From positions 1 through 6,955 of the forward strand of contig JALOPK010000175.1 of assembly GCA_025453925.1 (NCBI GenBank): a stretch of 6,955 bases of DNA. Direction: 5' to 3'. This DNA is from Candidatus Eiseniibacteriota bacterium (GTDB lineage Bacteria; JAFGKV01). The notes below the pieces were generated by a model. That model was not told the DNA's origin. It saw only the letters and a list, made by a program, of their open reading frames with translations, and ran no database searches. A program made the translations under genes and the position numbers. Numbering within the stretch: position 1 is the first letter of the stretch; each line of letters opens with the position of its first letter. Shown here one piece after another: positions 1 to 5,428 of the stretch.

Positions 1-370
1 CATCGACCGACAGGCTGATAACAACCCGCGTGCGTGCGCTCGCCGCGATCTCTTTGACCATGGGGACGATGGTGCCGGTGTCCTGGCCATTGGTGGGGAT
101 TGCAAGTACGGACGCGGCAAACAGCCCGCAAATCTCGGGAAGATCAGCCCGAAGGAACGGTTCGCCCCCACCGATGTCGAGCCACATGAGGCGCGGCAGA
201 TCCCCCGCGAGCATCCGATAAAAGGCCAAGTCAGGTTCATCCGAGCCGGGCGGTAGGAAACATGTCCGGCAGGCCAAATTGCAGCGGCGGGTCACATAGA
301 GCACCATCGAGCTCGGAGCTCCCGTGAGGCGATGCCGGACGAAAAAGCCGGGAAGAGTCATCGGGCTCAT
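1..370 (-). CDS. Radical SAM protein, N-terminal 123 residues (cut by the left window edge)
   Basis: Reading the minus strand from the ATG at 370-368 gives an open frame of 123 codons to position 2, without a stop. The translation carries the radical SAM signature: CNLACRTC places Cys30, Cys34 and Cys37 as CX3CX2C, the ligands of the 4Fe-4S cluster that cleaves S-adenosylmethionine. It is followed by GGGEPF at residues 67-72, the glycine-rich SAM-binding strand, then IPTNG at 91-95 and an ISLSVD strand at the truncated end; these are the early strands of the partial TIM barrel. An in-frame TAG eight codons upstream limits the start to this ATG or Met4; a weak GGA lies 8 nt before the ATG. The gene diverges from the glycosylase gene. 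Most of the barrel and any C-terminal (SPASM or other) domain lie outside the window, so the substrate and reaction cannot be told. I am sure of the superfamily only. Confidence 0.9.
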   Translation of the reverse strand, partial: MSPMTLPGFFVRHRLTGAPSSMVLYVTRRCNLACRTCFLPPGSDEPDLAFYRMLAGDLPRLMWLDIGGGEPFLRADLPEICGLFAASVLAIPTNGQDTGTIVPMVKEIAASARTRVVISLSVD

Positions 371-426
371 GGCGTGTGTCCGTCGTGTTCTCTACGCACA
401 GTCGAGGCGAACAGGCCCTTACGCGA

Positions 427-455
427 TTGACGCAAGTGGAACGAGGCGGTAACTT
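427..455 (+). promoter_or_regulatory. Candidate sigma70-type promoter of the DNA glycosylase gene
   Basis: TTGACG at 427-432 is followed after exactly 17 nt by TAACTT at 450-455. The -35 matches the consensus at 5 of 6 positions; the -10 keeps the three most conserved bases (T1, A2, T6). Transcription would start near 462, giving a leader of about 35 nt before the ATG at 497 that contains the ribosome binding site. The same pair of hexamers with the same spacing occurs upstream of the small membrane protein gene (5348-5376). Confidence 0.45.
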
Positions 456-481
456 GAAGACTTGTGCCTGCTGTCGCAACT

Positions 482-488
482 GAGGGAG
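482..488 (+). promoter_or_regulatory. Ribosome binding site that decides the glycosylase start
   Basis: GAGGGAG lies 8 nt upstream of the ATG at 497. It supports that start over the GTG at 464, which would fall at the predicted transcription start, and over the ATG at 506, which is 17 nt away. Confidence 0.6.
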
Positions 489-496
489 TTGTCCGC

Positions 497-1345
497 ATGC
501 CGGAAATGCCAGAGCTGGAGATACTGAGAGAGGGCCTGAGCCTACGGGTCCTCGACCGGCCGATCGCCCGTGTAGTTGTCCACCAGGCTGCCTCCATCAA
601 GACGTTCTATCCTCCCATCGAGTCGCTGCTTGGGCAGCGCTTCACCGAAGTGTCCCGCCGGGGCAAATTCGTTATTCTTACCATGGAGTCCGGTGACAAT
701 CTGGTGATTCACCTCATGCGCAGCGGCTGGCTGACTGTTCGTATCCCCGGCCAGGAGCCCAACCGGTGCGATGCTCTGAACATCCTTTTCCGTGACGGGT
801 CTGCGCTGGTAGTACTCGAGCGAGGTTCCAAGCGCAAGGCCTGTGTCTACCTGGTGAGAGAACTCGCGGCCGTGCCCTTTCTTAACGGCGTCGGCGTCGA
901 ACCATTCGATGACGGGTTCACCGCCGAGCGGCTGTTCGAGTACCTCCAGACGGAGCGCATGCAGCTCAAGAGTTTCCTCATCGACCAACGTTTCGTGGCC
1001 GGCCTCGGCAATGCCTATGCCGACGAGATCCTTTTCGATTGCGGGCTCTCCCCTTTCAAGATCACGACGACCCTCACCTTCGAAGAGACACAGAGACTCC
1101 AGGTATCGGTGCGGCGAATTCTCGACCGGGGGATCGCCAGGCTCCGGAGCGTGGTGGGCGAAGGGATCCTGGAATGCGAGGATCACGGCTTCATGACCCT
1201 GCACGGGCGGCCCGGCGAAGCATGCCCGCGTTGCGGCGCTCCCATCGCGGAGATCCGCTACAGTGACCGCAGCACTCACTACTGCCCCGAGTGCCAGTCA
1301 GGCGGCAAGGTCTACGCAGACCGGCGCGCCGGCACCTGCCGATAG
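497..1345 (+). CDS. Fpg/Nei-family DNA glycosylase/AP lyase (MutM-like, GSK-loop subfamily)
   Basis: This 282-residue protein has the length and domain order of bacterial formamidopyrimidine-DNA glycosylases, base-excision repair enzymes that remove oxidised purines and nick the abasic site. The N-terminus MPEMPELEILREGL aligns without a gap to the MutM start MPELPEVET-RRGL, giving the catalytic Pro2 nucleophile and Glu3. Lys57 in RRGKF matches the DNA-phosphate-binding lysine. The helix-two-turn-helix lies at about residues 153-220, with GLGNAYADE carrying Asn172. The C-terminal zinc finger is CX2CX16CX2C (Cys243, 246, 263, 266) with Arg258 on its beta hairpin. The loop that reads DPRRFG in Fpg is replaced here by ERGSKRKA (residues 108-115), and the MSG motif is RSG (75-77). 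From memory, a recognised subfamily with a similar GSKK-type loop and a GGK-hydrophobic tail after the zinc finger shares these changes, so this is likely not the housekeeping 8-oxoG enzyme and its lesion preference is open. It stands alone, with its own promoter. Confidence 0.92.
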   Translation: MPEMPELEILREGLSLRVLDRPIARVVVHQAASIKTFYPPIESLLGQRFTEVSRRGKFVILTMESGDNLVIHLMRSGWLTVRIPGQEPNRCDALNILFRDGSALVVLERGSKRKACVYLVRELAAVPFLNGVGVEPFDDGFTAERLFEYLQTERMQLKSFLIDQRFVAGLGNAYADEILFDCGLSPFKITTTLTFEETQRLQVSVRRILDRGIARLRSVVGEGILECEDHGFMTLHGRPGEACPRCGAPIAEIRYSDRSTHYCPECQSGGKVYADRRAGTCR

Positions 1346-1470
1346 CGCCATCGGGCATACCTCCTGCTGGCGCACGTGCGGCCTGCACCTGCCCGACGAC
1401 GCCAGTCCGCCGCGGCCGAACAGGTCCCGATCCTGCGACCGTGCCGGGTCAGGCGTGGCCCATGGAATGA
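1346..1470. other. Convergent intergenic gap, possible bidirectional transcript end
   Basis: This 125-bp gap separates the 3' ends of the glycosylase (plus) and the CBM20 protein (minus). TCGGGCA at 1351-1357 is the exact inverted copy of TGCCCGA at 1390-1396. Between them sits the perfect 10-bp palindrome CGCACGTGCG at 1371-1380. The arms could fold in transcripts from either side, but no T-run follows on either strand, so a classical intrinsic terminator is not shown. No coding signal is seen. Confidence 0.35.
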
Positions 1471-2184
1471 CTACCTGTTTCCCCACGCGGCAACGTGTAT
1501 CCTCAGCAGCGTATCCGTTCGAGCCACCACCCAGGAGTTGCCAGGAACAGTCAGGTCCGGACGGAGCGCTTCGGCCCCCCAGGAACCCAGAGTGACTTTG
1601 TATTCGAGGTAGGTGTTGCGGGGGATGCGGATTATCGCGGCATGGGTCCCATCGGCCTGCGCCGCGAGCGGCACGGCAGCGGGATTCCAGTCACCGAGGG
1701 CGGCATGGTTGCCGGTGACGTACACCGTGGCGCCGGACGGCAGGGCTGTCGGGAGCACCTGAAAGGTCACTGAGCACGACCCGCTCTCGGACTCGATCAG
1801 AACCGGGGTGTCTTTCCACCGTTCGACGGTGATGCCGACCACCGTGTCGCCTGTCACGGTGAGCGTATTATTGAGCGGAATGGTGTCGTCAAACAGCAAG
1901 GCCTCCGTGGTCCATGTGCCTCTCGTGAACTTGTATGCCAGGCGGGTTCCGCGTCCGAAGGAGAACGTTCTGGTCCATGCGCCGTCGGACGCGGGTGCGA
2001 GTGCAATCGCGCCGGGATCCCACGCGCCCAGAGACGGGTGATCTCCGGTGACGAAGACAGGCAGATCGGGTTTCTGGGCGGCATCGTTGACCCGAAACGT
2101 CACGCGATCGTTGGGGACCAAGGCCTTCGCACACACGCCCGAGAGCAGGGGAATCATCCAGGCGTATAGGAGCGCACGGAACAT
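1471..2184 (-). CDS. Exported protein of two tandem CBM20-like starch-binding domains
   Basis: The 237-residue product starts at an ATG preceded 5 nt away by a perfect GGAGGA (2190-2195). Residues 1 to about 19-21 (FRALLYAWMIPLLSGVCAKA) look like a Sec signal peptide with possible cleavage after VCA or AKA; the Cys is not in a proper lipobox. The mature part is two homologous beta-sandwich domains, residues 28-123 and 139-234. Each has the CBM20 signature V(F/Y)VTG(D/N)H..LG.W(D/N)P and the later motif YK.T.G(T/S)W..EAL. The repeats align without a single gap at an offset of 111 residues, with 39 of 96 positions identical by my hand count. Trp55/Trp166, Lys85/Lys196 and Trp91/Trp202 are candidate sugar-binding residues by analogy with CBM20. 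No catalytic domain is attached and no amylase is adjacent. It probably binds an alpha-glucan outside the cytoplasm; CBM48-like or another glycan-binding role is possible. Confidence 0.85.
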   Translation of the reverse strand: MFRALLYAWMIPLLSGVCAKALVPNDRVTFRVNDAAQKPDLPVFVTGDHPSLGAWDPGAIALAPASDGAWTRTFSFGRGTRLAYKFTRGTWTTEALLFDDTIPLNNTLTVTGDTVVGITVERWKDTPVLIESESGSCSVTFQVLPTALPSGATVYVTGNHAALGDWNPAAVPLAAQADGTHAAIIRIPRNTYLEYKVTLGSWGAEALRPDLTVPGNSWVVARTDTLLRIHVAAWGNR

Positions 2185-2265
2185 CTGAGTCCTCCAGGTT
2201 GAATCCCCCGCACATGCTGACTTCGTAGGACACGGCGGTCGGCAGGGGTTTCACCGGCCAAGCGA

Positions 2266-2295
2266 GGAGTAGGTGCTCCGGGAACGTGCCGTCAA
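2266..2295 (-). promoter_or_regulatory. Weak promoter candidate for the CBM20-like gene
   Basis: On the minus strand TTGACG occupies 2295-2290, with TACTCC at 2271-2266 after 18 nt. The -35 is good, but the -10 keeps only its first two consensus bases. The leader would be about 80 nt. Offered only because TTGACG is the -35 used upstream of two other genes in the window. Confidence 0.2.
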
Positions 2296-2344
2296 GCAAG
2301 TACGATCCGCGAGGACAGACTCGATGCCCGGCCCGGACGACGAT

Positions 2345-2396
2345 AGGCATGCCATGCCTCAGGCCCCGCCGGGCCTGTGTGCGGGGATGCCCCGCA
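2345..2396. repeat. Cluster of three consecutive perfect inverted repeats
   Basis: Three perfect inverted repeats follow each other with gaps of 1 and 3 nt. The first, 2345-2359, is AGGCATG-C-CATGCCT (as a hairpin, a 6-bp stem with a 3-nt loop). The second, 2361-2376, is AGGCCC-CGCC-GGGCCT (6-bp stem, 4-nt loop). The third, 2380-2396, is TGCGGGG-ATG-CCCCGCA (7-bp stem, 3-nt loop). All are GC-rich and fold equally from either strand. There is no T-run. The cluster lies about 160-210 bp upstream of the CBM20 start and about 370-420 bp upstream of the transglutaminase start. It could be a REP/BIME-like element, a structured RNA or a protein-binding array; the sequence alone does not decide. Confidence 0.75.
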
Positions 2397-2397
2397 G

Positions 2398-2413
2398 CGT
2401 GTCGGCGTGTCGG
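2398..2413. repeat. Tandem octamer repeat, two copies
   Basis: CGTGTCGG occurs twice back to back, starting two bases after the third inverted repeat. It may be a paired protein-binding site or simple replication slippage. Confidence 0.5.
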
Positions 2414-2679
2414 TTCCCAAGGGTCTGCGGCGCCCCGTCGTGACCTGGAGCGAGGCGGAGGGCGGTAGCCGACTGTCTCCGTGGCCTCTCCATGTTGATT
2501 CCCGCGGTTCCACCCGGCCCGCTCGCCCACTTCTCCTGGGCCTGGATGACATCCATGCGGGTGGGTGGGCCTCCCCTCTCCCCAGCACGCCAGGGCCATG
2601 CCGCCGCGTCTCCCGTGGGATGGCGAGCCGGCCGTCATGCTCCATGCGATGCAGGTCGCTGTCCCCGTCATACGATGAG

Positions 2680-2708
2680 CTGACAGAGCGGAGGGCATTC
2701 GGTACCTT
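2680..2708 (+). promoter_or_regulatory. Candidate promoter of the transglutaminase-like gene pair
   Basis: CTGACA at 2680-2685 (5 of 6 to the -35 consensus) is followed after 17 nt by TACCTT at 2703-2708 (T1, A2 and T6 conserved). Transcription would start near 2715, leaving a leader of about 47 nt. A small hairpin CTCTC-TTCAG-GAGAG (2714-2728) would form at the very 5' end of that transcript. Confidence 0.35.
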
Positions 2709-2761
2709 GGCGGCTCTCTTCAGGAGAGACGTACGCAGTTCCCCCGAACCAATGGTGATCA

Positions 2762-3904
2762 ATGTTGATCAGTCACACCATCGCGATGCTCCTCATGCTG
2801 ACTGTTCCCCACCGAGGAGAGGATGAGATAGATCTCGCCCGTGTGCCCGAAGTCTATAGGGAGCGAGTCGCCGAGAGTTGGCGACTTGCGGGAAAACAAC
2901 GCGGGGAGCTTGAGGAATTCCTCGCCGGTGTGGAGGATTCACTCATGGAAGAAGCAAGCTTTCTGGTAGCCAACCTGCCCTATCGCGACCTCGGGGTTGC
3001 CCAGGCGGCGATGCTTCGTGAGAACCTGATCTGGGCCGTGAAGGCGCGTGAAAGCATGCCGTGGGGTCATGCCGTCCCCGATGAGCTGTTCCTGCATTAC
3101 GTGCTTCCGCACCGCGTCAGCCAGGAGCGCTGGCAGTCATGGCGGCCGTTCTTCTACGAGCGGCTGGCCGGCGTTCTCAGCGAGTGCGGCGGCATGACCG
3201 AGGCCGCCTTGGCAGTGAACCGGTGGCTTGACGATCAGATTGACTTTGTCTCCACGGAACGGAGGGATCAGGGCCCCGTGACCACCGTGCGCCGGGGCAT
3301 TGGGCGCTGCGAGGAGATGACCATCGCGTTCATCGCTGCCTCACGTGCCGTGGGCATCCCGGCGCGGCAGTGCTGGACGCCTTGGTGGAGCCTGGCCGAC
3401 AACAACCATGCATGGGCGGAGGTCTGGGCCGACGGAGCCTGGCACTACGTGGGTGCCGGCGAGGCAAGCGAGCAGCTCGACAGGGCGTGGTTCAGCGAGC
3501 CTGCCCGTCACGCCGCAGCGGTCTATTCGCTCTGCTTTGGCCGCTGGGCCGGCCGGGACGTGTACAAGGCAGGCGAGCGGTTCTCCATCATCAATTCAAC
3601 GGCAGTGTATGCCGTTTCCTGCACCCTCCTTGTACGTCCCCTCGGCGAACCCGGCGCGGTGACCGCCGCGGTGTCGGTGTTCAATTACGGCGTGTTCCGG
3701 CCGATCGCAGAACAGGAGATCGCCCCGGGTGGCGACGTTCGATTCGTCGTAGGGGCCGGCACCTATCTGGTCATGGCCGGAGATGACTCCCGGGGGTTCT
3801 GGCGGCTGGCCGAGGTGCGGCCCGACAGCGTCACGACCGTCACGGAATTCCTCGCCCCGCCGGCGGTTCCCGCGGGATTCCTGTGGCTGCGAGGTGGAAG
3901 ATGA
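2762..3904 (+). CDS. Exported transglutaminase-like (papain-fold) protein with C-terminal beta domain
   Basis: The 380-residue product starts at 2762; an in-frame TGA at 2756-2758 excludes an earlier start, and only a poor GGTGA precedes it. Residues 3-15 are hydrophobic and may be an export signal, though without a basic n-region. Residues about 30-170 are helical, with the landmark LHYVLPHRV (111-119). The transglutaminase core follows: Cys183 in RRGIGRCEEM, AVGIPARQ (196-203) and His216 in NNHAWAEVW. The usual third residue, Asp in a W-x-x-x-D motif, is not evident; the position reads WHYVGAGE (227-234). Residues about 270-365 look like a beta-sandwich (INSTAVYAV, VFNYGVFRPIA, GAGTYLVMAG). 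From memory, the same motifs (GACEPEP, YNYAEFYP) mark a family of exported Bacteroidetes proteins of unknown substrate. The fold allows transamidase, protease or peptidoglycan-peptide activity. The next gene overlaps by ATGA, implying translational coupling and joint action. Confidence 0.85.
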   Translation: MLISHTIAMLLMLTVPHRGEDEIDLARVPEVYRERVAESWRLAGKQRGELEEFLAGVEDSLMEEASFLVANLPYRDLGVAQAAMLRENLIWAVKARESMPWGHAVPDELFLHYVLPHRVSQERWQSWRPFFYERLAGVLSECGGMTEAALAVNRWLDDQIDFVSTERRDQGPVTTVRRGIGRCEEMTIAFIAASRAVGIPARQCWTPWWSLADNNHAWAEVWADGAWHYVGAGEASEQLDRAWFSEPARHAAAVYSLCFGRWAGRDVYKAGERFSIINSTAVYAVSCTLLVRPLGEPGAVTAAVSVFNYGVFRPIAEQEIAPGGDVRFVVGAGTYLVMAGDDSRGFWRLAEVRPDSVTTVTEFLAPPAVPAGFLWLRGGR

Positions 3905-5280
3905 TCACGCTTCTCACTGTCCTCATGGCCGCCACCTCCGTCTCCGACAGCCTCCTGGCTCGCGCCTCGTTCAATAGACCCGCCTGGGAATCTGCCGTGG
4001 GGCGATTGGAGGGCATCGAGAGGGAGCGCTGTGCATGGCTGCTGGCCGAACTGGGCGAGCTCGATCTCATGGAGACGGATGAGGCGACCATCATCGCACA
4101 TGTCAAAGCGTGCAGCAGATCCCTGGCATTGCGGCGAGGCTACGCCGTCGCGGAGGACACCATTCGCGCGTTCGTGCTGCATCCGCTCACCGGATACTAC
4201 GACATGCTGACCGAGTGGCGCTCCGAACTCCTGGGGCTCTTCGACGATCAGTGCACCGGCAGTGTGCCACGGGACACCGAGATCGTGCTTTCGTATCTCC
4301 GCGAGTCCGTCCGCGTGGAAAGCCGGTCTGATGCCTTCGCACCGCCATCACCCCCGGTGGGAACGCTTCGTCGCGGGTGGGGGAGCGACCACGAATGGGC
4401 GTCGCTTGCCGTCGCCGGTCTGCGGAGTGTGGGTATCCCGGCCCGTCTGGCCTGCGAGGGGAACGGGGTGGAGGTGTGGGACGGGCGGTGGAGTCGGGTT
4501 CACTCGCCGGATGATGCATTGGCCGCGAACACGACGGCCGACGCGGACCTTGCCGGTCTCCGGCTGGAGCTGACCTCCGGCGGTCAGCCTTGGAGGGCCG
4601 CCGAACACGTCGGTCTCTCTCGCTGGAGGAAGGGGGCGTGGCGTCCGGCGGAGCCTCCCGAGACATGCCTGGAGATCGCCATGACCGACACGACCTTTCT
4701 GGTGTCCGCTCCGCCGGGGCGGTATCTTTTCAGCGCGGGAATTCGCAACGCAAGGGGGGAGCCTCGGGTGTGGTGTACCGAGGCGTCGCTCTCTACGGAT
4801 ACGACTCTGGTGCTCACCCAGGATCTCTCGATTCCCTTCGGAGACCTGCATCGCGCCGACCTCGTGCAGCCACCCGAGCCCTTGATCCGGGGAGTGTTGC
4901 TGCGCGACACTTCCGGTGCCGTTCGAGCAGTGGATGCCATCGCCGATTCAGGCCGCTCGATCTTGATCTGCGCCGTCGAGTTCGGCAGTGAGCGTTCGGA
5001 ACGGATTCTCGCCGCGCTTAACGAGCTCAGGCCGGACCTGGAGGCTGCGGGTCCTATGCTCATCACCGTGCACTCCGGATCCGAGCCCATCGAAGGAGCG
5101 TGGGCCGACCATGAAGGATCCCTGTGGCGCGCGCTCGGAATCGGGAGTGCGGATGCGATGCCCGTGGTCACGTTGCTCTCGCCCGTGGAAGGAGTGATGC
5201 TGCACCAACGTGGCGCGAGCCCCACGGCCATCGACCTGGTCATCCAATGCGTGGCACGACCCCGGACGTCGGCGGAGTAG
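3901..5280 (+). CDS. Catalytically degenerate transglutaminase-like protein with C-terminal thioredoxin-like domain
   Basis: This 459-residue partner starts at an ATG whose first bases form ATGA with the previous stop; GAGG lies 6 nt upstream. A GTG at 3883 would add MAARWK, giving the hydrophobic leader (ITLLTVLMAATSVSDSLLA) a basic n-region, and is a fair alternative. The middle is paralogous to the upstream protein: FVLHP (91-95) and EWR (105-107) match its VLPHR and SWR, and LRRGWGSDHEW (156-166) through SVGIPAR (176-182) aligns gap-free with its active-site segment. The Cys position is Asp163, and the NNHAW stretch with the His is gone, so transamidase or protease activity is not expected. 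Beta-rich sequence follows (about 255-315). Residues about 344-452 resemble a thioredoxin fold: SILICAVEF, a helix at SERILAALNEL, MLITV, a cis-Pro-like AMPVVTLL (Pro421) and a final helix. The CXXC site reads GSERS, so it is not redox-active. Probably a structural or substrate-binding partner. Confidence 0.75.
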   Translation: MITLLTVLMAATSVSDSLLARASFNRPAWESAVGRLEGIERERCAWLLAELGELDLMETDEATIIAHVKACSRSLALRRGYAVAEDTIRAFVLHPLTGYYDMLTEWRSELLGLFDDQCTGSVPRDTEIVLSYLRESVRVESRSDAFAPPSPPVGTLRRGWGSDHEWASLAVAGLRSVGIPARLACEGNGVEVWDGRWSRVHSPDDALAANTTADADLAGLRLELTSGGQPWRAAEHVGLSRWRKGAWRPAEPPETCLEIAMTDTTFLVSAPPGRYLFSAGIRNARGEPRVWCTEASLSTDTTLVLTQDLSIPFGDLHRADLVQPPEPLIRGVLLRDTSGAVRAVDAIADSGRSILICAVEFGSERSERILAALNELRPDLEAAGPMLITVHSGSEPIEGAWADHEGSLWRALGIGSADAMPVVTLLSPVEGVMLHQRGASPTAIDLVIQCVARPRTSAE

Positions 5281-5288
5281 ACTCGGAT

Positions 5289-5303
5289 ACCGGCGGTTCC
5301 GGT
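5289..5303 (+). other. Short hairpin after the transglutaminase-like pair
   Basis: ACCGG-CGGTT-CCGGT forms a 5-bp stem with a 5-nt loop, starting 9 bp after the stop. No T-run follows, so a terminator role is only possible. Nothing else is evident between here and the promoter at 5348. Confidence 0.25.
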
Positions 5304-5347
5304 GGGCGATGTTTCGGGGATGAACACATGCCGCCGCCCTTGGCCGG

Positions 5348-5376
5348 TTGACGGAAGACCCCTTCTCCGGTAACAT
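5348..5376 (+). promoter_or_regulatory. Candidate sigma70-type promoter of the carbamoyltransferase unit
   Basis: TTGACG at 5348-5353 and TAACAT at 5371-5376 (4 of 6 to the -10 consensus) are separated by 17 nt. Transcription would start near 5383, which places the start codons at 5348 and 5375 outside the transcript and leaves the GTG at 5429 as the natural start. This is the best promoter match in the window and argues that the carbamoyltransferase unit is transcribed independently of the preceding pair. Confidence 0.5.
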
Positions 5377-5416
5377 GAATGGTTTCCACCAAGACCACAC
5401 TCATCCATTGGAATGT

Positions 5417-5421
5417 GGGGA
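5417..5421 (+). promoter_or_regulatory. Ribosome binding site selecting the GTG start at 5429
   Basis: GGGGA lies 7 nt upstream of the GTG. The in-frame ATG codons at 5375 and 5447 have no comparable site. Confidence 0.45.
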
Positions 5422-5428
5422 CTCCCCG

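Larger units (their letters stand above)
2185..2761. other. 577-bp divergent intergenic region without a convincing gene
   Basis: Open frames cross this stretch on both strands but lack domain-like composition, a plausible ribosome binding site or any motif I recognise. Contents seen: the CBM20 gene's ribosome binding site (2190-2195), a weak promoter candidate for that gene (2266-2295), a CCGG-C-CCGG palindrome (2328-2336), the triple inverted-repeat cluster (2345-2396), a tandem octamer (2398-2413), and a promoter and small hairpin leading into the transglutaminase pair (2680-2728). From about 2414 to 2679 I see only GC-rich sequence with nothing I can name. Confidence 0.6.

Noticed and set aside
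464-496. GTG at 464 as the glycosylase start
   Set aside because: It would bury Pro2/Glu3 behind 11 extra residues, abolishing the N-terminal proline nucleophile, and it sits at the predicted transcription start.
1351-1396. Intrinsic terminator between the convergent genes
   Set aside because: Inverted arms exist, but the loop is long and neither strand has a following T-run, so only an inverted repeat is annotated.
1889-2698. Minus-strand open frame of 269 codons crossing the intergenic region and the start of the CBM20-like gene
   Set aside because: Around 2190-2310 its codons look fairly natural (GSYLLDGTFPEH and following), but the frame runs out of phase into the CBM20 signal peptide and first domain, and I recognise no family. 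Chance openness in GC-rich DNA is likelier.
2377-2826. Plus-strand open frame of 149 codons in the divergent region
   Set aside because: Its composition is Arg/Pro/Ser-rich without motifs. It overlaps the start of the transglutaminase gene in another frame and begins inside the inverted-repeat cluster.
3883-3904. Gene split as a sequencing error or frameshift in one long transglutaminase protein
   Set aside because: The second frame has its own GAGG site, an ATGA overlap start and a hydrophobic leader typical of an exported protein, which fits two genes better than a broken one.
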